A stretch of DNA of 64,000 nt from Accumulibacter sp. (GTDB lineage Bacteria; Pseudomonadota; Gammaproteobacteria; Burkholderiales; Rhodocyclaceae). The stretch is taken from the NCBI RefSeq assembly GCF_036625195.1, contig NZ_JAZKUG010000001.1:2046001-2110000 (forward strand). The letters are read 5' to 3'. This document shows, piece after piece, positions 16,361 to 24,260 of this stretch; the first letter of the stretch is position 1; each line of letters opens with the position of its first letter. A program made the position numbers and the translations under genes. The notes below the pieces were generated by a model, which saw only the letters and a list, made by a program, of their open reading frames with translations, did not search any database and was not told the origin of the DNA.

Positions 16361-18007
16361 ATGGGTGAAGAGCATTTCGAGCAAAGAGCGGTGGTGGTGG
16401 CGGTTCAGAACGCGCTGAGCGCGCCGGGTGCCGTCGTAGCAGAGACCTTGCGGGTGACGACACCGGGGGGCCGCTTTCAGGTTCGCTGGGACGAGGGTGG
16501 CAGCGCCACGGCGCTGGGGCAGCTCGCGTTCTTCGCGGAGTTCCTGGAGTTCTCGGGGTTGTTCGAGCGTTGGCTGGAAGGCTGCCCGATGGCGTACACG
16601 AGCCCGAATGCGCCGTCTGTGCGCAATGTCCTGGGCACTTGGCTGCTGTCGATTCTGGATGGACAACGCCGTTATGCCCATGTGACGGGACTGCGCAGCG
16701 ATGGGGTGGCGCCGGAGATCCTCGGCATGAGCGCGATCATCAGCGACGAGAGTCTGCGGCGTGCGCTCGCGCACTTGGCGCCCGCACCGAAGCGCTGTTC
16801 CGAAGCGGAGCGTCTGGAGCGAGAAGCTCGTTTGGCGCGGACCGGCGCCTGGATGGAAACGGCGTTGAGCGAGAGCATTCTAAAAGCCTTGTGGACGCAG
16901 TGGATTCTCGACATCGACACGACGGTCAAGGTGCTCTATGGTCATCAGGCCGGGGCGGAGATCGGTTACAACCCCGTGAAGCCCGGTCGGCCAAGCCATG
17001 TCGTTCACACGTACTGGATCTCCGGGATGCGTCTGGTACTCGATGCCGAAGTCCAGAGTGGCAAGGCCATCGCAGGGTGCCACGGCTTGCCGCGACTGCT
17101 CGAAATTCTCGGCCGCCTACCGCCCGAGGCGCGTCCGCGTCTGGTACGCGGCGACATCGGCTTCGGGGTCGAGCGGATCATGAAGGAACTGGAAGCGATC
17201 GATCAACCCTACCTCTTCAAGCTACGGCAAAGCGCGGGAGTGGTTCGCTTGATCGAGCGTCTTTGGAAGAACGGTGACTGGCAGGATGTCGGAGCTGGCG
17301 AGCAAGCCGTGGAGGCCAAGCTCCAGCTGATGGGTTGGACCTGCGCCCGACGGGTGGTGGTGGTCCGGCGCGCCCGCCAGAAGCCGGAGACGACCGTCAA
17401 AGCGCGCGCGCGAAAGGCCGGCAAGGGCCAGGACAGACTCCCGTTCGGCAACAGCGAGGAACTCGCGAAGAACTGGGAGTACGCCGTTCTGGTGACCCAC
17501 AGCGATTACGATCTCGCGGCCCTCGGACAGTTGTATCGTGATCGGGCCGACTGCGAGAACGGCTTTGACGAGCTGACCAACCAGTGGGGGTGGGGTGGCT
17601 ATACGACGCAGGATCTCGAGCGCTGCAACCTGTCGGCCCGAGCCGTCGCTCTGATCTACAACTGGTGGAGCTGGTACGTTCGCCTCGCCCATCCGAAGAC
17701 TCGCCGGGAAGCCATCACCTCCCGCCCCTTGCTCCTCTCTGGCGTCGCGCGCCTCACTCAGCATGCCGGGCAATCCCGCCTCCTGATCACGCTGACCCAT
17801 GCCGCCGGCGATCAGATCAAAGCGATGATCGCCTGTGGCCGCAAGGCTTTCGAGACGATCAGGGCAAATGCGCCACAGTTGACCAAACCGGAACGCTGGG
17901 CCGCTTTGGTACGCTACATCATCGAGAGAATCCTGGCCGCCAAGCCGCGCAAAGAGGTGCTCCCTGCGTTGCCAACCCTGCTCTTGCCGCTTCCCGACAG
18001 CGGCTAA
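16361..18007 (+). CDS. IS1380-family DDE transposase
   Basis: Transposase of 548 aa, full length for the family. The first catalytic Asp lies in WILDIDTTVKVLYGHQAGAE, followed by the family hallmark GYNPVKPGRPSH around residues 205-218. The second Asp is in RLVRGDIGFG near residue 265, and the C-terminal signature YRDRADCENGFDELTNQWG carries the catalytic Glu (Y-x2-R-x3-E pattern). A purine-rich AAGGGGGGA ribosome site precedes the ATG. The stop lies 3 bases from the right inverted repeat. No frameshift is seen, so it is probably active. Confidence 0.92.
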   Translation: MGEEHFEQRAVVVAVQNALSAPGAVVAETLRVTTPGGRFQVRWDEGGSATALGQLAFFAEFLEFSGLFERWLEGCPMAYTSPNAPSVRNVLGTWLLSILDGQRRYAHVTGLRSDGVAPEILGMSAIISDESLRRALAHLAPAPKRCSEAERLEREARLARTGAWMETALSESILKALWTQWILDIDTTVKVLYGHQAGAEIGYNPVKPGRPSHVVHTYWISGMRLVLDAEVQSGKAIAGCHGLPRLLEILGRLPPEARPRLVRGDIGFGVERIMKELEAIDQPYLFKLRQSAGVVRLIERLWKNGDWQDVGAGEQAVEAKLQLMGWTCARRVVVVRRARQKPETTVKARARKAGKGQDRLPFGNSEELAKNWEYAVLVTHSDYDLAALGQLYRDRADCENGFDELTNQWGWGGYTTQDLERCNLSARAVALIYNWWSWYVRLAHPKTRREAITSRPLLLSGVARLTQHAGQSRLLITLTHAAGDQIKAMIACGRKAFETIRANAPQLTKPERWAALVRYIIERILAAKPRKEVLPALPTLLLPLPDSG

Positions 18008-18009
18008 CA

Positions 18010-18021
18010 GAGGAAAATAGG
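18010..18021 (-). repeat. Right terminal inverted repeat of the IS
   Basis: GAGGAAAATAGG, exact complement of the left end. Confidence 0.9.
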
Positions 18022-18026
18022 ATGAC
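18022..18026. repeat. Target-site duplication ATGAC, right copy
   Basis: Matches 16273-16277. In the uninterrupted sequence this ATG would have been preceded directly by the bases that now end at 16272. Confidence 0.85.
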
Positions 18027-18269
18027 TGGTCCTTTGCCTGCGAGCCAGGCCGAATCACGCTACCGAGATCCGGCGGGTGTTTGCCGGTCTCCCTCCGACC
18101 TGACGTTTGCAGTGATCGATGCGCTTGGTGGCGCCATCAGCTGGCCGGAGTTGCGAGCCACACGGGGTGTGGAATCAGCCATGAAGCTGCTTCGAAGTGG
18201 TCGCGCGAACTCAGCTTGCGCAAGTGTCGCGAGACGAAGGTGGACATCTTCAAGGCAAACGGCGGCTGA
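18022..18269 (+). pseudogene. Remnant of a small gene next to the IS, reading in two frames
   Basis: The right target duplication itself supplies an ATG (18022) followed by a protein-like stretch MTGPLPASQAESRYRDPAG and FAVIDALGGAISWPELRAT. From about 18180 the protein-like signal moves to another frame (AASKWSRELSLRKCRETKV, ending at 18269), suggesting a frameshift. I do not recognise the product. It could be a small third gene of the ATPase/DUF4276 module cut off from its upstream region by the IS, or simply decayed island sequence. Confidence 0.35.
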
Positions 18270-18326
18270 TCCCCCCGCGGTGCGGCGCGAAGCCCCGCTC
18301 TCGGCGCTGCGCCGCCTGTTCCTCTT

Positions 18327-18965
18327 TCACGGCGCCAGCCGCTCGCGCAGCCAGGTTCCCTGCTCGTCGAGCCGGTAGCGCAGGCGATCATGTAGCCGGC
18401 TCTTCCGTCCCTGCCAGAACTCCCAACGATCGGGTTGCAGGCGGTAGCCGCCCCAGTGCGGTGGGCGCGGCGGTTGCAGCAGGAAGCGGGCGCCGTAGTG
18501 CGCGGCGTTGGCGACGAGGACCGCGCGGCTGGTGATCACCTCGCTCTGCGGACTGGCCCAGGCGCCGATGCGGGAATCGAGCGGGCGGCTGGCGAAGTAG
18601 GCGTCGCTCTCTTCGGCGCTGACCTTGCCGACCCGCCCCTCGATGCGCACGACGCGCTCGAGTTCGACCCAGTGGAACTGCAGAGCGGCGCAGGGGTTGG
18701 TGGCGAGTTCGCGGCCCTTGCGGCTGTCGTAGTTGGTGTACCAGGTGATGCCTTCCGCACCGTAGCCCTTGATCAGCACGACCCGCGTCGACGGGCGCTG
18801 CGACTGGTCGACGGTGGCCAGCGTCATCGCGTTCGGTTCAGGCAGTTGCGCGCTGATCGCCTCTCCGAGCCACTGCGCGAACTGTGCCAGCGGGTCGGCG
18901 TGCGAAGCCTCCTCGCTCAGTTCGGCCTTTTCGTAACTCTTGCGCAGTGCAGCCAGGTTGGTCAT
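18327..18965 (-). CDS. pdxH: Pyridoxamine/pyridoxine 5'-phosphate oxidase
   Basis: FMN-dependent oxidase of 212 aa making pyridoxal 5'-phosphate. Family features: NAMTLATVDQSQRPSTRVVLIKG, the FMN-binding YTNYDSRKGRELATNP, AALQFHWVELERVVRIEGRV, the SRPLDSRIGAWASPQS motif near residue 135 and the C-terminal signature HWGGYRLQPDRWEFWQGRKSRLHDR split at residues 175-200, with the closing RLAP. The ATG at 18965 overlaps the upstream peptidase stop as ATGA and has GAGGAG eight bases before it. Confidence 0.95.
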   Translation of the reverse strand: MTNLAALRKSYEKAELSEEASHADPLAQFAQWLGEAISAQLPEPNAMTLATVDQSQRPSTRVVLIKGYGAEGITWYTNYDSRKGRELATNPCAALQFHWVELERVVRIEGRVGKVSAEESDAYFASRPLDSRIGAWASPQSEVITSRAVLVANAAHYGARFLLQPPRPPHWGGYRLQPDRWEFWQGRKSRLHDRLRYRLDEQGTWLRERLAP

Positions 18966-20731
18966 TGCAGCCACTCCTCGCGCAGCCGGTTGGGCTTTCG
19001 CAGCAATTGCAGATGGTGGCGGTCGCGTGCCGGATCGCCGAGCCGCAGCGAGAACTCCATCAGTTCGTCACGGCGAAAGACGTGCAACCGCAGCACATCG
19101 CCGGCCCGGTGCCGGGCGAGCAGGCGCTCGAGATTGGCAGGCGTCACCCGCAGGCCGTCGATCGCCAGCAGGAGGTCGCCGGCGGCGAGGCCGGCCGCTT
19201 GCGCCGGGCCGCCGTCATAGACCGTCGCCAGGCGCAGCTCGCTGCCTTCGCCGGCCGTCTTCACCGCAAGCGACGGTGTGCGTCCTGCCGGCTGGCGCCG
19301 GAGCCGGATGGCGAAAGGCCGCAACAGTCGCGCCAGGTCGACATCGCTCGTGCCATGCACCGCGTCAGCAAAGAAAGCGCGCAGGTCGAGACCGGAGAGT
19401 TCCTCGGCGAGCAGCCGGATGTCGTCGTCGTCGACGCCCGCCGTGTCGCCGTGACGCTGCCAGAGCGCTCGCATCAGGTGATCGAGCGTCACCCGGCCGG
19501 CCGTCTCGGCGCGCAGCTTCAGGTCGAGCGCCAGCGCCACCAGCGCGCCCTTGGCGTAGTAGCTGACGACCGCGTTCGGCGTGTTCTCGTCCGGCCGATA
19601 GTATTTCGTCCACGCGTCGAAGCTCGACTCGGCGAGGGTCTGCCGCAAGCGTCCGGGCTCGTTGCAGACCTTGTCGATCGTGCGGCCGATGATGTCGAGC
19701 CACTCCTGGCGACGGATCAGGCCGCAGCGCAGCAGAGTCAGGTCGTCGTAGTAGGAGGTGAACCCCTCGAAGGCCCAGAGCAGCGTCGTGTAGTTCTCGG
19801 CATCCAGGTTGTAGGGGACGAAGGCGGCGGGTTTGATCCGCTTGACGTTCCAGGTGTGGAAGTACTCGTGGCTGCAGAGGCCGAGAAGGCCCCGGTAAGC
19901 CTCTGGCAGACCGCGCATTCCCGGCCACGGCAGGCTGTCGCGGGCGCACAGCAGGGCGGTCGACGACCGGTGCTCGAGCCCGCCGTAACCGTCGCCGACG
20001 GCGGTGACGAGAAAGAGGTAACGGGGCATCGGCGCCGGCTCGCCGAAGAGGCGGATCTGCCACTCACAGATGCGCTGCAGATCGGCCGTCAGGCGATCGA
20101 GGTCACAGTCGTGGCGACCGCTTATCACCACCTCGTGCGGGATGCCGCAGGCGCTGAAGGCGGCCAGGGCAAAGTGGCCCATTTCGACGGGATGATCGAT
20201 GAGTTCGTCGTAATTGCTCGCACGATAGAGGCCGAAGCCGTGCCGTCTGGCGGCGCCCGGCGCGTCCGTCGCCAGCGCCAGCGTGGTGGCGACGCGCCAG
20301 CCGGAATACGCCTGGCCGCCCGGGCGGCGGATGTCGACCAGGCACGGCCGGTCCTCGTGTCCGAGTGCGCGCAGGAAGACGTTGCTGCCGTTGAAGAACG
20401 CGTGCGTCTGGTCGACGTGCGCGCCGCGCACCGATGGATCCCAGGCGTAGACCTCGTGGATGATGCACAGGTCGTCACTGCCGGCGACCGGTGCCGCCTG
20501 CCAGGTGTGCTTGTCGAGCTTGCGCAAGGCGACCGGCCGGCCACGACTCTCGGCACGGATGGAGACGATGTGGCGGGCGAAGTCGCGGATCAGGTAACTG
20601 CCCGGGATCCAGGCGGGCAGGGCGAAGCGCTGGCCATCGGCGGTGGGTCCGGGGAGGGTGCAGCGCACTTCGAGCAGGTGCGCTGCCGGACTGCTCGGGA
20701 CAATGCTGTAACGGATCGGTGCCGGCTGCAT
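18962..20731 (-). CDS. M61 family metallopeptidase with C-terminal PDZ domain
   Basis: Glycyl-aminopeptidase-like protein of 589 aa. The M61 N-terminal domain has the typical ALPAWIPGSYLIRDFARHI; the catalytic zinc site is LGLCSHEYFHTWNVKRIKP (HExxH near residue 290), with the third ligand expected in TTLLWAFEGFTSYYDDL. An upstream GGLEHRSS motif is conserved in the family. A PDZ domain covers about residues 480-570 (VYDGGPAQAAGLAAGDLLLAIDG). There is no obvious signal peptide, so it acts in the cytoplasm. It is translationally coupled to pdxH, a pairing without obvious functional meaning. Confidence 0.92.
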   Translation of the reverse strand: MQPAPIRYSIVPSSPAAHLLEVRCTLPGPTADGQRFALPAWIPGSYLIRDFARHIVSIRAESRGRPVALRKLDKHTWQAAPVAGSDDLCIIHEVYAWDPSVRGAHVDQTHAFFNGSNVFLRALGHEDRPCLVDIRRPGGQAYSGWRVATTLALATDAPGAARRHGFGLYRASNYDELIDHPVEMGHFALAAFSACGIPHEVVISGRHDCDLDRLTADLQRICEWQIRLFGEPAPMPRYLFLVTAVGDGYGGLEHRSSTALLCARDSLPWPGMRGLPEAYRGLLGLCSHEYFHTWNVKRIKPAAFVPYNLDAENYTTLLWAFEGFTSYYDDLTLLRCGLIRRQEWLDIIGRTIDKVCNEPGRLRQTLAESSFDAWTKYYRPDENTPNAVVSYYAKGALVALALDLKLRAETAGRVTLDHLMRALWQRHGDTAGVDDDDIRLLAEELSGLDLRAFFADAVHGTSDVDLARLLRPFAIRLRRQPAGRTPSLAVKTAGEGSELRLATVYDGGPAQAAGLAAGDLLLAIDGLRVTPANLERLLARHRAGDVLRLHVFRRDELMEFSLRLGDPARDRHHLQLLRKPNRLREEWLQ

Positions 20732-20851
20732 CAGTGGTTTCGCGCTCCTGCCGCGTGCAATGAACGGGAATTGTAAGGCCTGAAGCCGGTCCTACTGCCG
20801 TCAGTTGAGCAAAGCGGCGACGCCGGGCAGCTTTCATGACCGAAACATGGC

Positions 20852-20880
20852 TTGGCGCGCGTTGCAACTCATGCCACAAT
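20852..20880 (+). promoter_or_regulatory. Candidate sigma-70 promoter of gltIJKL
   Basis: TTGGCG (-35) and CACAAT (-10) with a 17-base spacer, about 60 bases before the gltI start, in the divergent gap between the peptidase gene and gltI. Each hexamer matches four of six consensus bases. Weak evidence. Confidence 0.3.
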
Positions 20881-20942
20881 CGCGGCGCTCGGCATCGCCC
20901 GAAAAGCCCATGCACCATTCCACCCAGAAGGAAGGAGACACG

Positions 20943-21848
20943 ATGTTGAAACATACTCTGCGCGGCGCGCTCGTCGCCGGTCTCGTTGCCAGTCTGCTGT
21001 CGGCGCCGGTCATTGCGCAGGAACTGACCGGGACATTGAAGAAGATCAAGGATACCGGCGCGATCTCGCTCGGTCATCGCGAGTCGTCGATCCCGTTCTC
21101 GTATTACGATGACAAGCAGCAGGTCATCGGTTACTCGCACGAGTTGATGCTGAAGGTGGTCGACGCGATCAAGGCGGAGCTGAAACTGGCGAAGCTCGAT
21201 GTCCGCCTGCTGCCGGTCACTTCGGCGAACCGCATCACGTTGATCCAGAATGGCTCGGTCGACCTCGAATGTGGTTCGACGACCAACAACACCGAGCGTC
21301 AGAAACAGGTCAGCTTCTCGAACTCGATCTTCGTCATCGGTACCCGCCTGATGACCAAGACCGACTCGGGGATCAAGGACTTCCCCGATCTCGCCGGCAA
21401 GAACGTCGTCACGACTGCCGGTACCACCTCGGAGCGTCTGCTGCGCAAGATGAACGAGGAGAAGCAGATGAAGATGAACATCATCAGCGCCAAGGATCAC
21501 GGCGAGTCGTTCCTGACTCTCGAGACCGGCCGCGCGGTGGCGTTCATGATGGACGACGCGCTGCTCTACGGCGAAATGGCCAAGGCCAAGCGGGCGAGCG
21601 ACTGGGTGGTGGTCGGCACGCCGCAGTCGTACGAAGCCTACGGCTGCATGCTGCGCAAGGATGACCCGGCGTTCAAGAAGGTGGTCGACAATGCGCTGGC
21701 GAAGGTGATGACTTCCGGTGAGGCCGAGAAGATCTACGCCAAGTGGTTCCTGCAGCCGATCCCGCCGAAGGGGCTGAACCTCAACTTCCCGCTGTCGACG
21801 GCCGTGCAGAACATTTACAAGTCGCCGAACGACAAGGCTTTCGACTAG
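20943..21848 (+). CDS. gltI: Glutamate/aspartate ABC transporter periplasmic binding protein
   Basis: Exported solute-binding protein (301 aa, SBP family 3). Signal peptide residues 1-25 (LRGALVAGLVASLLSAPVIA, cleavage before QE). The mature protein shows GTLKKIKDTGAISLGHRESSIPFSY split at residues 28-52, then GYSHELMLKVVDAIK, GSVDLECGSTTNNTERQK and the GRAVAFMMDDALLYG segment, all characteristic of GltI/AatJ proteins. A strong GGAAGGAGA site precedes the ATG at 20943. First gene of a four-gene import operon that ends just before the glutamate dehydrogenase gene. Confidence 0.93.
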   Translation: MLKHTLRGALVAGLVASLLSAPVIAQELTGTLKKIKDTGAISLGHRESSIPFSYYDDKQQVIGYSHELMLKVVDAIKAELKLAKLDVRLLPVTSANRITLIQNGSVDLECGSTTNNTERQKQVSFSNSIFVIGTRLMTKTDSGIKDFPDLAGKNVVTTAGTTSERLLRKMNEEKQMKMNIISAKDHGESFLTLETGRAVAFMMDDALLYGEMAKAKRASDWVVVGTPQSYEAYGCMLRKDDPAFKKVVDNALAKVMTSGEAEKIYAKWFLQPIPPKGLNLNFPLSTAVQNIYKSPNDKAFD

Positions 21849-21919
21849 GCTTTCGACTGGCTATCCGGCGGGTTGCGGCGGCCGTCCGGCTGCCGCGCCC
21901 GTGACGCGGGAGGGGCGCA

Positions 21920-22660
21920 ATGGCCTACAACTGGAACTGGGGAGTCTTCCTGCAGCCGACGGCGACCGGCGACGGCTCGACCTACCTTGGCTGGATGTTC
22001 TACGGGCTGAAGATGACCGTCGGCCTGTCGTTGTCCGCCTGGCTGATCGCGCTGCTGCTCGGGGCAGTCGTCGGTGTCCTGCGCACCGTTCCCAACAAGT
22101 GGCTGGCCGGCATCGCGACGGCCTACGTCGAGGTCTTTCGCAACATTCCGTTGCTCGTGCAGCTCTTCCTGTGGTACTTCGTCATGCCGGAGCTGTTGCC
22201 GGAGAAGCTCGGCAATGCGTTCAAGCAGACGAACCCGATCGTGCAACAGTTCCTGTCGTCGATGATCTGCCTCGCGCTCTTCACCAGTGCGCGTGTTGCC
22301 GAGCAGGTGCGCTCGGGAATCAACTCGCTGCCGCCCGGGCAGAAGAACGCCGGTCTGGCGCTCGGCTTCACGCTGCCGCAGACCTACCGCCATGTGATGT
22401 TGCCGATGGCGGTGCGCCTGATCGTGCCGCCGCTGACCTCGGAGTTCCTCAACATCTTCAAGAACTCGGCGGTCTGCTCGACGATCGGCCTGCTCGAACT
22501 GGCGGCGCAGGGCCGGCAACTGGTCGATTACACGGCACAGCCGTACGAGTCGTTCATCGCCGTCACCGTCGCCTACCTGCTGCTCAACGTCGTGGTGATG
22601 TTCGGCATGCGCTGGGTCGAGGCGCACGTGCGCGTTCCCGGCTACATCGGAGGAAAGTGA
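21920..22660 (+). CDS. gltJ: Glutamate/aspartate ABC transporter permease GltJ
   Basis: Inner-membrane permease of 246 aa of the HisMQ type. It starts MAYNWNWGVF, typical for GltJ, and has about five membrane segments. The EAA loop reads INSLPPGQKNAGLALGFTLPQ near residue 135, the ATPase contact site. It follows gltI by 71 bases, with GGAGGGG ahead of the ATG, and precedes gltK by one base. Confidence 0.93.
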   Translation: MAYNWNWGVFLQPTATGDGSTYLGWMFYGLKMTVGLSLSAWLIALLLGAVVGVLRTVPNKWLAGIATAYVEVFRNIPLLVQLFLWYFVMPELLPEKLGNAFKQTNPIVQQFLSSMICLALFTSARVAEQVRSGINSLPPGQKNAGLALGFTLPQTYRHVMLPMAVRLIVPPLTSEFLNIFKNSAVCSTIGLLELAAQGRQLVDYTAQPYESFIAVTVAYLLLNVVVMFGMRWVEAHVRVPGYIGGK

Positions 22661-22661
22661 G

Positions 22662-23342
22662 ATGCATGAGTTCGACTGGTCGTCGATTCCGAATGCGCTG
22701 CCCTTCCTCTGGGACGGGATGAAGATTTCGCTCGAGATCACGCTCAGCGCCGTCGTTTTCGGTATCGTCTGGGGAACGCTGCTGGCGTTGATGCGGTTGT
22801 CGTCGATCACGCCGCTGTCGTGGTTCGCCGCCGGCTACGTCAACCTCTTCCGTGCCGTGCCGCTGGTGATGGTGCTCCTGTGGTTCTTCCTGATCGTGCC
22901 GCACCTGCTCGAGAGCCTGTTCGGCCTGCCGCGCGGCACCGACATGCGACTGACCTCGGCGATCGCCGGCTTCGCGCTGTTCGAAGCCGCCTATTACTCG
23001 GAGATCATCCGCGCCGGCATCCAGTCGGTGCCGAGGGGGCAGATGGCGGCGGCGAGTGCGCTCGGCATGACCTACAGTCAGGCGATGCGGCTGGTCGTTC
23101 TGCCGCAGGCGTTCCGCAACATGGTGCCGCTGCTCCTGACGCAGGGCATCATCCTCTTCCAGGACACGTCGCTGGTCTATGTTTCGGCCCTGGCCGATTT
23201 CTTTGGCGCGGCCTACAAGGTCGGTGACCGCGACGGCCGGCTGGTCGAGTTGCTGCTCTTTGCCGGCGCGGTTTACTTCGTTCTCTGCTTTGCTGCATCG
23301 CGGGTCGTCCGCCACTACCAGAACAGGATGAAGACGGCCTGA
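22662..23342 (+). CDS. gltK: Glutamate/aspartate ABC transporter permease GltK
   Basis: Second permease (226 aa) of the importer. It begins MHEFDWSSIPNALPFLWDG as GltK proteins do; NLFRAVPLVMVLLWFF and the EAA loop IQSVPRGQMAAASALGMTY are clear. GGAGG lies just before the ATG at the very end of gltJ, so the two are coupled. GltJ and GltK should form the membrane heterodimer. Confidence 0.93.
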   Translation: MHEFDWSSIPNALPFLWDGMKISLEITLSAVVFGIVWGTLLALMRLSSITPLSWFAAGYVNLFRAVPLVMVLLWFFLIVPHLLESLFGLPRGTDMRLTSAIAGFALFEAAYYSEIIRAGIQSVPRGQMAAASALGMTYSQAMRLVVLPQAFRNMVPLLLTQGIILFQDTSLVYVSALADFFGAAYKVGDRDGRLVELLLFAGAVYFVLCFAASRVVRHYQNRMKTA

Positions 23343-23374
23343 GGCCGGTCGGACACAGTCGCGAGGAGACTTCG

Positions 23375-24103
23375 ATGATTTCGATGAACAAGGTCAGCAA
23401 GCACTACGGTGCCTTCCAGGTGCTCGCCGATTGCACGACGCAGGTCCACAAGGGCGAGGTGATCGTCGTTTGCGGGCCGTCCGGATCGGGCAAGTCGACC
23501 CTGATCAAGTGCGTCAATGGCCTCGAGCCCTTCCAGAGCGGCGAGATCATCGTCAACGGCGTCTCGGTCGGCGATCCGAAGACCAACCTTTCGAAGCTGC
23601 GCTCGACGGTCGGCATGGTCTTCCAGAACTTCGAGCTCTTCCCCCACATGCGCATCGTCGACAACCTGTCGATCGCGCAGGTCAAGGTGCTCGGTCGCAA
23701 CCCGGAACAGGCGCGCGAAAAGGGCCTGAAGCTGCTCGACCGTGTCGGCTTGCGGGTGCAGGCCGAGAAATACCCGGGCCAGCTCTCGGGGGGGCAGCAA
23801 CAGCGCGTGGCGATCGCCCGGGCACTGTCGATGGACCCGATCTGCATGCTGTTCGACGAACCGACGTCGGCGCTCGATCCGGAGATGATCAACGAGGTGC
23901 TCGACGTGATGACCGAACTGGCGCAGGAAGGAATGACGATGATGTGCGTGACCCATGAGATGGGCTTTGCCCGCCGCGTCGCCAACCGCGTGATCTTCAT
24001 GGACCAGGGCCGGATCGTCGAGGACGACAGCAAGGAGGCGTTTTTCGGCAATCCGCGCTCGGAGCGGGCGCAGCAGTTCCTGGCCAAGATCCTGCATCAC
24101 TGA
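23375..24103 (+). CDS. gltL: Glutamate/aspartate ABC transporter ATP-binding protein
   Basis: ATPase of 242 aa energising the importer. Walker A CGPSGSGKSTLIKCVNG (residues about 34-50), Q-loop MVFQNFELFPHM, signature LSGGQQQRVAIARAL, Walker B CMLFDEPTSALDPEM and H-loop CVTHEMGFARRVA are all present. GAGGAG lies before the ATG. After a gap of 157 bases comes the NAD-glutamate dehydrogenase gene on the same strand. Confidence 0.95.
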   Translation: MISMNKVSKHYGAFQVLADCTTQVHKGEVIVVCGPSGSGKSTLIKCVNGLEPFQSGEIIVNGVSVGDPKTNLSKLRSTVGMVFQNFELFPHMRIVDNLSIAQVKVLGRNPEQAREKGLKLLDRVGLRVQAEKYPGQLSGGQQQRVAIARALSMDPICMLFDEPTSALDPEMINEVLDVMTELAQEGMTMMCVTHEMGFARRVANRVIFMDQGRIVEDDSKEAFFGNPRSERAQQFLAKILHH

Positions 24104-24260
24104 GAATGGTGGCGCGCCGCTGGCGCCGTCACTCCGTGGCGAAACACCGGGCCTGCCGCCGGATGGGCCGCCTCGCCGCACGCACCGCCGCTTGCCCTGC
24201 AGCTGGCGCTGACCGCTGCCCGGCGCCGCGTTGTCACCGTCCCTGTCCAAGGAGAGCGCC

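Larger units (their letters stand above)
16278..18021 (+). mobile_element. IS1380-like insertion sequence, apparently complete
   Basis: Element of 1744 bp with perfect 12-bp inverted ends (CCTATTTTCCTC at 16278-16289 and its complement at 18010-18021) and flanking 5-bp direct repeats ATGAC. It carries one full-length transposase frame. The intact frame, perfect ends and unmutated duplication indicate a recent insertion. The family assignment rests on the transposase motifs and the CC ends; IS1380 members usually duplicate 4-5 bp. Confidence 0.9.
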
